From Bursaphelenchus xylophilus (lineage: Eukaryota > Nematoda > Chromadorea > Rhabditida > Aphelenchoididae), in contig CAJFCV020000005.1 in NCBI GenBank assembly GCA_904066235.2, forward strand, positions 8,861,501 to 8,925,500: a stretch of 64,000 bases of DNA, written 5' to 3'. Shown one piece after another: positions 11,023-21,043 of the stretch (the stretch's first letter is position 1; every line of letters starts with the position of its first letter). Under the pieces are notes generated by a model. That model did not search any database, was not told the origin of the DNA, and saw only the letters and a list, made by a program, of their open reading frames with translations. The position numbers and the translations under genes were made by a program.

Positions 11023-14000
11023 TTAATCCCAGGTCTCATATTGAATCCTTGCTTGTTTTTCCATTCGATTTATATACTCCTCTGGGTCTTCAAGGCGTCC
11101 AAATTTCTGTATCACGTCTTTGAAGGCTTTCATTACTTCATCGGGCATCTCTTTTGCACGTCCCGCAACGAAAATTGAGGCTGAAAAACCATAAATTTAT
11201 TGGCTGATTTTGATATACAGTACCTTGAACATGTCATGAACAATATTTGAAGCCTGAATTTGCTTGAAAATACCGGGAATCTTTTAAAAAAATTTCAAAA
11301 TTTTCAGATCAAAAATAAAAAATTTTTTTTTTAATTTTCAAATTTAAAATTTCCGAAAATACGGATACCCTAACAACTCCCAACGCAAAAAAAATTTTTT
11401 CTAAACTCCATCCCACACCTACCATCTCTTTCGTCAATCATTTTCCACACTTTTTCCCCATTCTCTCTTATTTTATCTTGCACATAAGATTTCTCCTCTG
11501 CGTTGTCTGGTCTAGAGAATGATGTGCTGATTTCTGTGCTTTCGAGTGCCTTCCAATCCTCTTGGAAGTAATAGTCTTTCCTTGGATGACGACAGCCAAA
11601 AAATACGAGGCACTTTTTCTCCGAATTTTGGGGTTTAAGGTCAATCTCGGAGCAAAACGAGCGGAATGGCGCGATTCCTGTGCCCGGGCCAACACAGATC
11701 GCTCCTTGATGAAGGTTATCGTATAGCGGTTGGAATTTGAAAGTTCCCTTGCGGATTTTTACATAGACCTAAAAATTAATCCGGATTTCAAATCTTAAAA
11801 ATTCCAAAACTTTTCGAAAAAAATGTCATCAAATCTCAACAAACCTTGTCGCCGCTCTTCAACTGGGCAAGAAATGTGCTGCAAAGACCTTTCCGATGCT
11901 CTTTCATAACAATCGACCTGTAGGAAACCTAAAAAATAATACTTAAAAATCCTTCATTTTCCAAAAAAAAACATATCATCCAGTCAAAAACAACTTTAAA
12001 AAACGTCATTTACCATTCAGAAAACGATTAGCAATGTTTATATTTCCTCAAAAGTTCAAAAAGCCTTTTAGGGGGCACCCGGATTTGAACCAGGGACCTA
12101 TCGATCTGCAGTCGATTGCTCTGCCACTGAGCTATACCCCCACGGCTGCTCTCGCTCGGAAATTCGAAAGAGAATTTTTCGTTCCGAAAGAGCGCTTTTT
12201 TGGTGGGAAAAACAGTGTGAAAAGGGGGAAAAATGGTTCCGAAATTCAAAAAACTTCCCGTAAACATGAAAATTAACCTCCTAGAATCACCGAAACTAGC
12301 TATACATTAAAATTAGCCCCATTATCGGCAATTTTCAACAATTTTCTTCCAAAAATTACATTATCCTTCAGGAATAACATCAAAAATCCACTTACTTTGG
12401 CCACAATGATCTGAATTTTGTCCTTGTGAGCTAGCGGGCTGGATGCAATACTAAATGCTCTTGGTCTTATCGGCACAAACAATTCAAACAGTCTGCGGGC
12501 CGCTTCTTCAAATTCAACTTCAAAAAATTCCTTGGAGGTAGCCACAAAATCCCTGAGGGCTTCCGCGATGGTCCTCCGTGGTCTTTGGGCGTAATCCAGG
12601 TATTCGTCCAGATTCTTGGGGTCATAAAATTCCTCCAGGCGCTCCTTTTCCATTTCATTTTTCGAGAATTCCGATAGAATTTTTAAGAATGACTGTTTTG
12701 GGATCATCTCCAGGTCAAAATAGGTCGTTAAGAGTGTCTTAATGGTGGTAGGTTGGGGGACCAGCCATGTCGGAGGCATCTTTATGGTCCTCTCTGTTGG
12801 GAGGATACTAAATTCCCGGTTGAGGAGGTCTTCTGTTAAGTTTAGGGCCGTTTTTGCAACCTCGATGCTATCTGGAAGATTTTGTGGCTGTACCATCAGC
12901 ACGTCTCCTGGTTCGTAGGCAAGTCTGGAGGCATTATCAGGGCGTTTTGAGAACGATATTAGCCGGGTTTCCTAAACAAGCTGTTTTACAAAGGTCGGTA
13001 TTACAAAATTATATTATCCATGACAAAACTTACCTGAAAATGATCTTCCGACGTTACTCGTTCATTTTGAAGGCATTCGACTTCGACAAACTCTGAGCTG
13101 TGAGAGTGAACAGCCTCTGGAGGTACAATTTTGAACTTGAATGGGAATTCTGGATCGGGATTTGAATGAAAACTCTGAAAATAATGTAAAATAAGATTTT
13201 TTTTTGATAAATATCGCATTAAAAATAAATCCGAAATAGCCTAAAATAACCAATAAAAACGTAAAGCATAAGATTAAAGCATATAAAATGGTATTTTATC
13301 TACAAACTATATTATTTTAAGCAAATAGTCATCCTATTTACAAAAAAATCGTCAAAAACCCTTCTCTAACCAAACTTCACACCCCCGGATCTCCTGCTCA
13401 CCGGGAAAATATCCTTCTTGCTTTCCAAAATCACCCACAAATTCTCCATAAACTGAGTGAACAAGCCATACGGACCCAATTCATGTTGATCATCAGCCAG
13501 ATACAAATCAGCCAAAGAAGTCGCGGAGAGTTGAAGTAGTCGTCGATACAATTTCTTTGCTGCAAAATTAAACTTCTGATAGGATGAGTCTCCCAGTCCA
13601 AAGCCCACAAATTCCGTTTCGTCTAGCCAATCTCGAGGTATTCGGGTGTTCAGAAGGCGCCGCCAATTCTCTCGCATGTTCGTTGGAAGTTCTCCGTTGC
13701 CACTGGTAGAAACAATAAATATAAAAAAAGGCTCAGAGGGTAGTTCCTGAAAGTTTCAGGTCTTATACTCCATCCAAAATCATAAAATTCAAAAAAATAT
13801 TGAACTAGCCAGTAACTCAATTTTTTTTTCAAAAACAAAACTTTCGATCAAAAAATCACCCTATCACAACTTCAAAACGGAGCTAAAACCGTTACCAACA
13901 TTCAAATTGTATTCATCAAAGGCCATCAATCGGACGGAAATCCCGCGTTTTTTGCATTCTCGCCAAAAAATCTCTCCCAAATCCATCGCCGTACCCGTTT

Positions 14001-14037
14001 CTGTGCCATACAATACCAGCAATGTTTCGTCTGCCAT
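11023..14037 (-). CDS. NADPH-dependent diflavin oxidoreductase 1 (Tah18/NDOR1)
   Basis: NDOR1 passes electrons from NADPH via FAD and FMN to anamorsin/CIAPIN1 in cytosolic iron-sulfur cluster assembly. Seven exons: 14037-13900, 13746-13402, 13174-13034, 12971-12396, 11928-11845, 11768-11423, 11180-11023, giving 595 aa, close to the usual ~600. Seen in order: flavodoxin FMN loop LYGTETGTAMDLGE, the VSTSGNGELP and GLGDSSYQKFNFAAKKLYRR motifs, FAD motif RPRAFSIASSP, NADPH motifs VGPGTGIAPFRS and FFGCRHPRKDYYF, and the family C-terminus IQYETWD. No membrane anchor, which separates it from cytochrome P450 reductase. The exon 1 donor (AAT|GTTGGT) is weak, but it gives the best alignment with the family. 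Intron 4 carries a tRNA-Cys on the same strand. MITE B copy 3 sits about 50 bp upstream of the ATG. Confidence 0.93.
12070..12141 (-). tRNA. tRNA-Cys (GCA)
   Basis: On the minus strand the 72-nt sequence begins GGGGGTATAGCTCAGTGGCA, has anticodon loop CTGCAGA (anticodon GCA), T arm GGTTCAAATCC and ends GGGTGCCCCCT. The acceptor stem pairs seven bases, including one G-T. All four arms fold and the A and B box promoters are intact. It lies inside intron 4 of NDOR1, same strand. Confidence 0.96.
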
Positions 14038-14087
14038 CTGCACAGCTCTATAAGAAATTTATAGGTATGCTTTGTCTATCTCATCTA

Positions 14088-14314
14088 CACTGAGGGACCT
14101 GATCCAGTGGCAAAAAACGTACCATTTTGCATCCAGGAAGCATCAAAAAATGTGGCAAAATACCTCCCTCTCCCAGTGAGAAAACTCCAATTTCAAAAGC
14201 GCGCCCTTCAAAACGAAGTTTTTCACTTGGAGAGGGAGGCATTTTGCCATATTTTTGATACTCCCCGGATGCAAAATGGTACGTTTTTTTGCCACTGGAT
14301 CAGGTCCCCCACTG
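14088..14314. mobile_element. MITE family B, copy 3
   Basis: TA-flanked element running CACTGAGGGACCTGATCCAG to CTGGATCAGGTCCCCCACTG. The two halves are inverted copies around a short centre (AAAGCGCGCCCTTCAAAACG). It sits just upstream of NDOR1 and may affect its promoter or trans-splice site. Confidence 0.85.
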
Positions 14315-14316
14315 TA

Positions 14317-14852
14317 GCTCGTTTCAATAATCGCAGCTCGCTTCAAGGACCACTTTAAAATTTCGAATAAATGACAAAACTAATATTACTTGAATTGTAA
14401 AAACCTTTTAACGCATCTCTACTTCAAAAGTCAAGCAATTCCTCCTATTTGCCCCCATAATATTTCGGACATTAACCATGACCACATTAACCCAACATAA
14501 AACGTCAAAATTACACCCCATTTATTCAAAAAAAAAACAATATAAATTACTAAGTAAAATATCACTGACGTTATTCAGACTCAATATAAAGCCTCGATTA
14601 GGCTTTATACTACGGTAAGGCACATTAAGAAATCTCCAAAAACGAGTAAAAATTGGATAATAAATTAACAAAATATTCATAGACTGTAAAACTATTCAGA
14701 ACAGGCAACAAAATGACTCTTTAAATAACTTCAGAACCTTTGAAGAGCAAGAACCTTAAGCCCGGAGAAAAAACGACCAAGATTTACACTAAATCATACC
14801 ATTTTAGGTAATTTTTATAACTTTAATTTATACGTTGGCTTCAAAATTACAG
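14317..14852. other. Intergenic between YIF1 and NDOR1
   Basis: AT-rich 3' flank of YIF1; no gene. Both neighbours are on the minus strand, so it could be an intra-operon spacer. Confidence 0.4.
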
Positions 14853-16247
14853 TTAGTCCATCTTCAGTAGTGCCTCATAGTCTACTTCGCCATCATGGGT
14901 CATAGGGACTTCATGTTTCTTGAGTCCAATTTTGTCCAACGCCATCTTTGCGATATTGTAATTTCCGGGCATATAACTGGTGACACTGCTGGTTAATAGC
15001 CAAATTATCAGTCCTTGAACGAGGGTGATTGAGAGTAGAAGGTAAAGTTTCCGTTTCTTTTGATCTCCACCTCGATTTGCCATGTCCAAAATATAAATTT
15101 TCATCGATCGTAACTAAAAAAAAGAAAATATCAAGTGTAATATAAAAATAAATTTATCACAGCGCAATGATTCCTCAAAACAGAGTATGACATCCGAATT
15201 TTACCATTAGACATCACTTAACTTCACCTAAACTCCAAAAAATAACAAAAATTTCATTACTTACCAAGAAGAACACTGTCGCAAAAATCGAGTAGGCCAA
15301 TGCACAGTAGTACAGAGATCGGCCACCGATTAAGAAGCAGAGCAGACAAAACACCATGCTAAAAATAAAACATGTTTTCTCAAACATTTATATCTTCTAC
15401 AATAAAAAAACGTTCAAAGAACTTACGAAACGTATTTGTAACAACTGTAGCTCAACGAATGCCACACATTCAGTGTATGAGAGATGTTCAAAACAAATTT
15501 TGTGACAAAAATTGCCAGGTTCTCGAGAATGAGGTAAAACAAAGCGTTCGTTGTGAGTAACCCCAGTTTCTCGGGTTCAAATCTGCAACAATACAAGGTT
15601 AGTTTTGCCGTCAGACCTCAAATTTAGTAAAACTAAACGTACTTAATCCCAGAGACTAAAAAAAATCGAAATCTCACCTATCTTGAGTACCAAAAACGAA
15701 GCCAGCGACCAAAACGTAGGTCAAAAAGCTCATCACAGGTATGTAAAGGTCCGGTGCGTTGATATTATACTTCGGAGGTGGTTGTTCGCCATTTGCTCCT
15801 GGTGGAGAGCTCCAATCCTAGAGACAGAATAAGAAAATAAAAGAAAATCAACTTACTTTATGCAAAAATGGGCACATAATCAAGCCGATCTTCTTGACCA
15901 CATAATTCGTGTCTACGGCAAAGTAATACTTGAGCGTTTGAGCCGAAGTAGCAACATATTGCTCATAGATCTGCTTTTTGTACTAAAAATGTAGAAATTA
16001 ATTAAAATCAACTATGAAGTTAATCATAGCATCTGATTTCACTTACTCCCTCCGCGTAACTCTGAACAATTGGATTATTGAATGCGGCCGAAAACTGATC
16101 AGGAAATTGACCAAAAGCCGGAGGTTGGCCATAAGGATTGGGCGGTTGTTGTTGCTGTGGGAAAGGCGGCTGCCCATAAGGATCCGGCTGTGGTGGGGGT
16201 GGGGCATATCCGTAATTGTCATATCCTGAATTGCTTGGGGGCTCCAT
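14853..16247 (-). CDS. YIF1 homologue (Yip1-interacting factor)
   Basis: YIF1 is a multi-pass Golgi/ER membrane protein that partners YIP1 in ER-to-Golgi vesicle traffic. Six exons: 16247-16047, 15982-15857, 15817-15678, 15582-15427, 15358-15265, 15113-14853, giving 325 aa, the usual family length. Seen: a Pro/Gln/Tyr-rich cytosolic N-terminus ([20 protein letters not shown] region), then [20 protein letters not shown], a conserved YIF1 signature, then [20 protein letters not shown] and further hydrophobic helices ([40 protein letters not shown]), and a final helix [17 protein letters not shown] near the C-terminus. About five membrane segments, as in the family. It is divergent from the WARS gene across an 885-bp region. 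Confidence 0.93.
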
Positions 16248-17132
16248 TTTTGCGGAGTTTTAACCAGAAGCAAGAGCAAGGCCTGCGCTGTAACAAAAGT
16301 GAACTATAGAAACAACGAAACCACGTTAAACGGCAAAAAATACAAATTTATATTGTACTAGGCAGTTGTCTTTTTAAAAAAGATTTTTCATAGGTCTGAA
16401 ACTATAAAAACAATCTATAAATCAAATCAAATTTTTTTGCGAACGTCAAAATTAATTTACACACCAATATCTCAATTTTCCGTCCATTTACATCGAAAGT
16501 TCGTTAAAATTATAAATAACTATCAAGAAGAACATAAATTTCAAAACTATCGGCAAATATTCCGTTTACAATTACAGAATAACACCAGCTCTCAATTATC
16601 TACAAGTTACACGTCTTGTCTCAAAAACAAATCCCGAAAAATATTCTCCACGAAGACAAAAATCAATTTTGGCATTTCGTCCGGATAGCGAAATGACAAA
16701 AATATTTTTTCTTCGGAAAATCTCAACCCTATTTTGTTGCGAATATGATGCAAAGTCGAGAGTCTACACGTCACTCGTTTTGACATTCGTTGAGAAATTT
16801 TTGAAACTATGGGTTTGTTGTTCTAATTGCGTTTTTGGTATCTAGATGAGCTAAAGTCCGTTTATTGCACGTTTCAGTGGTGTTTACTGTTTCATAAAGG
16901 TGTATTGCTGTCTTTGGAGAGACCTATACGCTTTTTCACTTCTCTAGTCTTTTCGGATTCAATCTTTGCTCATTTTTTTGTTATGGTCGGATTTGTCCCA
17001 TAAATTTGCTGTTTTCCTGTTAACCTTGACATTTCCTTCTCCTTTCTTTAGCTCTAAACTACGTTGAGAACGTCCGCGACCTTCGTGAAGGATATTTTTA
17101 TTGTTTTACTTAGATTTTTTATTATTTTTGGA
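16248..17132. other. Shared upstream region of YIF1 and WARS
   Basis: 885 bp between divergent start codons. No TATA box or coding exon stands out. A pyrimidine-rich AG (TTCTTTAG at 17046-17052) could be a trans-splice acceptor for WARS. Frames here have no ATG-led coding potential. Confidence 0.4.
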
Positions 17133-19093
17133 ATGGCGACAAATGAGCTTGCTGAACAAGTTGGGCAGGTCAACATTGAAGAAGCCGGCGAAAAAAATGG
17201 AAATGCCGATGATGGCGATGTTGTCACCCCGTGGGATGTCCAGGCGACTTCAGATAAGGGAATTGACTACATGAAACTGATTGGTATGTTGTTTTTGGTT
17301 AGTTCCTTGGTTTTTAGGTAACGTAATGTTTTGCTGATCAAGCTTTTGGCGGAACAGGGAAACCACAATTTTTGGTGTTTAATATGCCTACCTAAAAAAA
17401 TTTTCTATGCTCTAAAGTTTAATATGGCCTTGTTTTCAGAAAAATTTGGATGTCGGCCTCTTGGACAAGATTTACTAGATAGAATTGAGAAGATTACTGG
17501 TAAGCCGGCCCATGTTATGCTTCGCCGTGGTCTATTTTTTGCCCAGAGGTAAAATTCATGTTTTTTTTTATTCTCCATGAGGTTTTTTCTTCGACTTCCA
17601 TCAATTTTTCTCTAAAACATTATATTTTTAGAGATTTGTCTCTGATTTTGGACCGAGTCGAGAAAGGAAAGCCATTTTATTTGTACACGGGTAGAGGGCC
17701 AAGCTCGGGATCTTTGCATTTGGGACATTTAATTCCATTTATCTTCACTAAATATCTTCAAGAAGCCTTTAATGTTCCATTGGTCATTCAGGTAGGTAAA
17801 ATACGTTTTTTTCCTTTTTTTTGTTTTAGTCAGTTTGCCACTTCCATTCTTTGTTCTAGATCACAGAAGACGAAAAGTTCTTGTGGAAAGACATGACTTT
17901 GGATCAAGCCAGGAAGTGCGCCAAGGATAATATAAAAGATATCATTTCGGTTGGATTTGATCCCAAAAAGACGTTTATCTTCATGGATACGGAATATATG
18001 TGGTATGAGAATTTTACACTTATTTTAGATGTGATGGGGTATTGCCGTAGTTGAAAAAATGTTAATTTTTATAATTTTTTACCTAAAATATTGTTTCAGC
18101 CCCGCATTTTACGAAAACATCTTGAAAATATGGAAAACCGTGACAAACAATCAAAGCCGAGCCATTTTTGGATTTTCTGGAGAAGACTCGATGGGAAAGT
18201 CGGCATTCCCAGCCATCGAGGCAGCTCCTTGTTTCTCCTCATCATTTCCACATGTCTTCAATAAGAAAAAGGACATTCCGGCATTGATCCCATGCGCTAT
18301 TGATCAGGTAAATGAAAATTTAATATATTTTTTCTTATAAAAATTAATTGAGAAATAGTTTTTCAAAGCTTTGTTTTGTTATCAAAATATTGATGTGCTA
18401 TATTTTAGGACCCATACTTCCGAATGTGCCGGGATGTTGCCCCAAGATTAAAGTTCCCCAAGCCCGCCATGATTTATTCGTCCTTCTTACCGGCTCTTCA
18501 AGGAGCTCACACCAAAATGGCGGCATCAGACACGAATTCATGCATCTATTTGAGTGATACTCCAAAACAAATCACAAATAAGGTAAACTTTTTTATGGAT
18601 AATATATATTTTTTATTTTTGCGGGCTTGGTCAAGGTTAATTGTTATTTATTGCAGATCAAGAAGTATGCATTCAGTGGCGGACGAGATACCATCGAAGA
18701 TCATCGAAAATACGGTGGAAATTGCGATGTAGACACCTCATTCCAGTTCTTGAAGTACTTTTTGGAAAGTGATGAGGAATTGGAAAAAATCCGAAAGGTT
18801 GGTGGATTAAAATTTCTATTTTTAATTATTTTTTTATCATTTGCCATTTACGGCACCTGTTGATTGCTCGAGGGCTTCCGGCTCTTGAAACAGAATGCCA
18901 AAAATTGCGGGAATTCAAAAAATGAAATTTCCAGGATTACACGAGCGGCGAGTTGCTGACTGGTGAGCTGAAAGTGAAAGCAGCTCAAGTTGTGATCGAT
19001 GTGATAGCGCCATTCCAAGAACGCCGAAAGCAGATCACCGACGCAACTGTCGCTGAATTCTGCGCAGTCCGAAAACTCGACTTTGACTTTTGA
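17133..19093 (+). CDS. Cytoplasmic tryptophanyl-tRNA synthetase
   Basis: Class I aminoacyl-tRNA synthetase charging tRNA-Trp in the cytosol. Eight exons: 17133-17283, 17440-17548, 17632-17791, 17860-18002, 18100-18307, 18409-18582, 18657-18797, 18935-19093, giving 414 aa. Seen: [37 protein letters not shown] (the HIGH motif is HLGH, about residue 116), [30 protein letters not shown] (KMSKS-equivalent loop), [31 protein letters not shown], and the C-terminal [14 protein letters not shown] with RKLDFDF, as in eukaryotic cytosolic enzymes. There is no N-terminal WHEP domain, unlike vertebrate WARS1. An upstream in-frame extension exists but has no ATG, so 17133 is the start. AATAAAG at 19193 is a likely polyadenylation signal. 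Confidence 0.96.
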
Positions 19094-19346
19094 GTTCGTT
19101 GTTGAAAACCCTGGTTGTTGAAAGAGTTTCCATCAAGGGGTTGATGGAAAACTTGAGTTTGAGCTAATTTGAAAATTTTTTTGTTGTTAGTCAAATAAAG
19201 TATTCAGCTTTACACAGAATCAAAGAAAATTTTCGGCTAGGCATTGCAATGCTGATATTTATTTACAAGATGTATGAGATCGAAAAATGTAAAATTTCAA
19301 TATATACATACAAAGTGGTGATATTGTAATCCAAAAATTTGGGTGC

Positions 19347-19517
19347 TTACTCCGTATATCTTTTTGCTCCCCATTTTAAATCGGTCAATCTCTCGGTGAT
19401 CAGTCCCATCCAGCTTTTGTAGTCGTCGTCATCCTGATCTGGATGATATGGCATTGCAGTTGCCATAATTAAAATAAGCATCAAAAATAGGACTGTAAAA
19501 ATATTTTGGAAGCGCAT
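19347..19517 (-). CDS. Small secreted peptide precursor, 56 aa, unknown
   Basis: I do not recognise the family. A single-exon frame of 56 codons starts MRFQNIFTVLFLMLILIMAT, a textbook signal peptide with likely cleavage after ATA-M. The mature part begins MPYHPDQDDDDYKSWMGLIT, with four Asp directly before a Tyr, a context that favours tyrosine sulfation. An amphipathic stretch (SWMGLITERLTDLKWG) follows, then a dibasic KR near the C-terminus (WGAKRYTE). Size, secretion signal, acidic spacer and KR would suit a peptide hormone or small secreted effector, but no known neuropeptide motif is present. A TATA-like TTTATATT lies about 60 bp upstream on the minus strand. It is tail-to-tail with WARS, 253 bp away. 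Confidence 0.6.
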   Translation of the reverse strand: MRFQNIFTVLFLMLILIMATAMPYHPDQDDDDYKSWMGLITERLTDLKWGAKRYTE

Positions 19518-20103
19518 TTTTCAGTAGGTAAGAGTCAAGGAGCCTGAATTCGAAGTTACTGGTAGCACGTAGAATATAAAGGCAGGTGTCGAACGCTGTT
19601 ATGACTTGTTAACAAAGCGTCGCTGATAAATATATAACGAATGAGTCAGCGAAAATACGTGCGCAAATCCAGTTAGAAGAAGTTTTTCTTTGGTCCCTCC
19701 CCAAGGGTCCGCCAATTTTGTTTTTTCTCTTCCATCGACTTCGATCGATGGACCTCCTCTCTGTTGATTGGGGCTTAAAATGAATTCAATTGTTCAAGGC
19801 TAAATTCCAACATTGCGGCATGGTAAATATTAACTGGTAAATAAAGCAATTAGAAGGTACTTAGAAAAAGATTTTAGTTTACTGAAATGTGTTTTAACAC
19901 GTTTTAGTCAAAACATGTTTAAAAACAAAGAGAAATCTAAATTAAGAAGGGAAAAGCAGACGGTTACTGTAGAAAATGGTGAATGAAGTATTCTTTTAAC
20001 GGTGTAATAGATAAATTATTCGGGTAAAATATGTATAAACGGAGGACTTTCAAAGGCATTGGTTTTCTGTCAAGACTTGATTAGTCGTGTTATAGTTAGT
20101 GTA
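19518..20103. other. Promoter side of the secreted-peptide gene
   Basis: Contains TATA-like AATATAAAG (reverse TTTATATT) at about 19572-19579. Beyond that there is no supported gene. Confidence 0.4.
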
Positions 20104-20346
20104 CAGTGGGCGACCTGATTCAGTGGCAATAAACGTACCATTTTGCATCCGGGAAGCATAAAAAATCTGGCAAAATGCTTCCCTCTACAAGTGAAAAAAC
20201 TCCGATTTCAAAAGCGCGCCCTTTTGTGAGGGAAAGAGCCCTTCAAAACGAAGTTTTTTTTCACTTGGAGAGGGAAGCATTTTGCCACGTTTTTGATGCT
20301 TCGCGGATGCAAAATGGTGCGTTTTTTGCCACTGGATAGGTCACTG
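20104..20346. mobile_element. MITE family B, copy 4
   Basis: TA-flanked, from CAGTGGGCGACCTGATTCAG to CCACTGGATAGGTCACTG, with the typical inverted halves (CTCCGATTTCAAAAGCGCGC, TTTTCACTTGGAGAGGGAAG). Small deletion at the right tip. Confidence 0.9.
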
Positions 20347-20943
20347 TAATTACGACTTATAGGTTTTTTTTCGTAATAACCCGGAATGCTTTTCAATTCC
20401 GCCCGCGCCCCTTTTTCTATGGCCGGAAAAATATAATGAGCTGCCTTATCAAAGTCACCGGTATACGACAATTGAAACACAAAATACAACTGCCAAAACA
20501 CGACAATAAGTTTAACAGAACCTAAATTTACTCTCCAGCAGAAAATACGATCGTTTCCCAGTACTTTGACTAATTTATTGTGGCGGAACTATGGAGAATT
20601 ACACTTTTTTTTCTCGTTACATAATCGGAAACGTTCTTTCGTTGAAATTTCCACTTTATTACATTTGCCTTACTTTCTATTCAAGTCTCTTCTTTCTTAC
20701 ACTCGTGATGTTTATGAGTAAATGAAAAGGAGATGATGAATAACAAAGAAGTTCGGCAGAAGTCTTCCGATTTTTAGGTCAGAATTTTGATCAACTTTTC
20801 TCTCGGAATAGCAGTATCTGGGAGAAAAAGTTATTTTGGTTCAAATAACCCTGTGTGCTGACTTCAGATCTGTTTTTTGAAATGGTGATATTGTAGTATC
20901 ACGTAATTCACAATTGAAAGAAACGTTGTATTAACTCCGATTA
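20347..20943. other. Intergenic, no gene recognised
   Basis: A minus-strand frame at about 20350-20501 (TGDFDKAAHYIFPAIEKGAR) looks protein-like but has no ATG or clear exon borders, and its extension is MITE. I leave it uncalled. Confidence 0.35.
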
Positions 20944-21043
20944 CAGTGGGGGACCTGATCCATTGGCAAAAAACGTACCATTTTGGATCCGGGAAGTATA
21001 AAAAATGTGGCAAAATACTTCCCTCTCCAAGTTAAAAAAACTA

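Noticed and set aside
17064..17132. N-terminal extension of WARS as a mitochondrial signal
   Set aside because: In frame but begins with TTG, not ATG, and is likely 5' untranslated sequence.
20208..20501. Minus-strand frame with TGDFDKAAHYIFPAIEKG
   Set aside because: Protein-like but has no ATG, no convincing acceptor, and its second half is MITE B.
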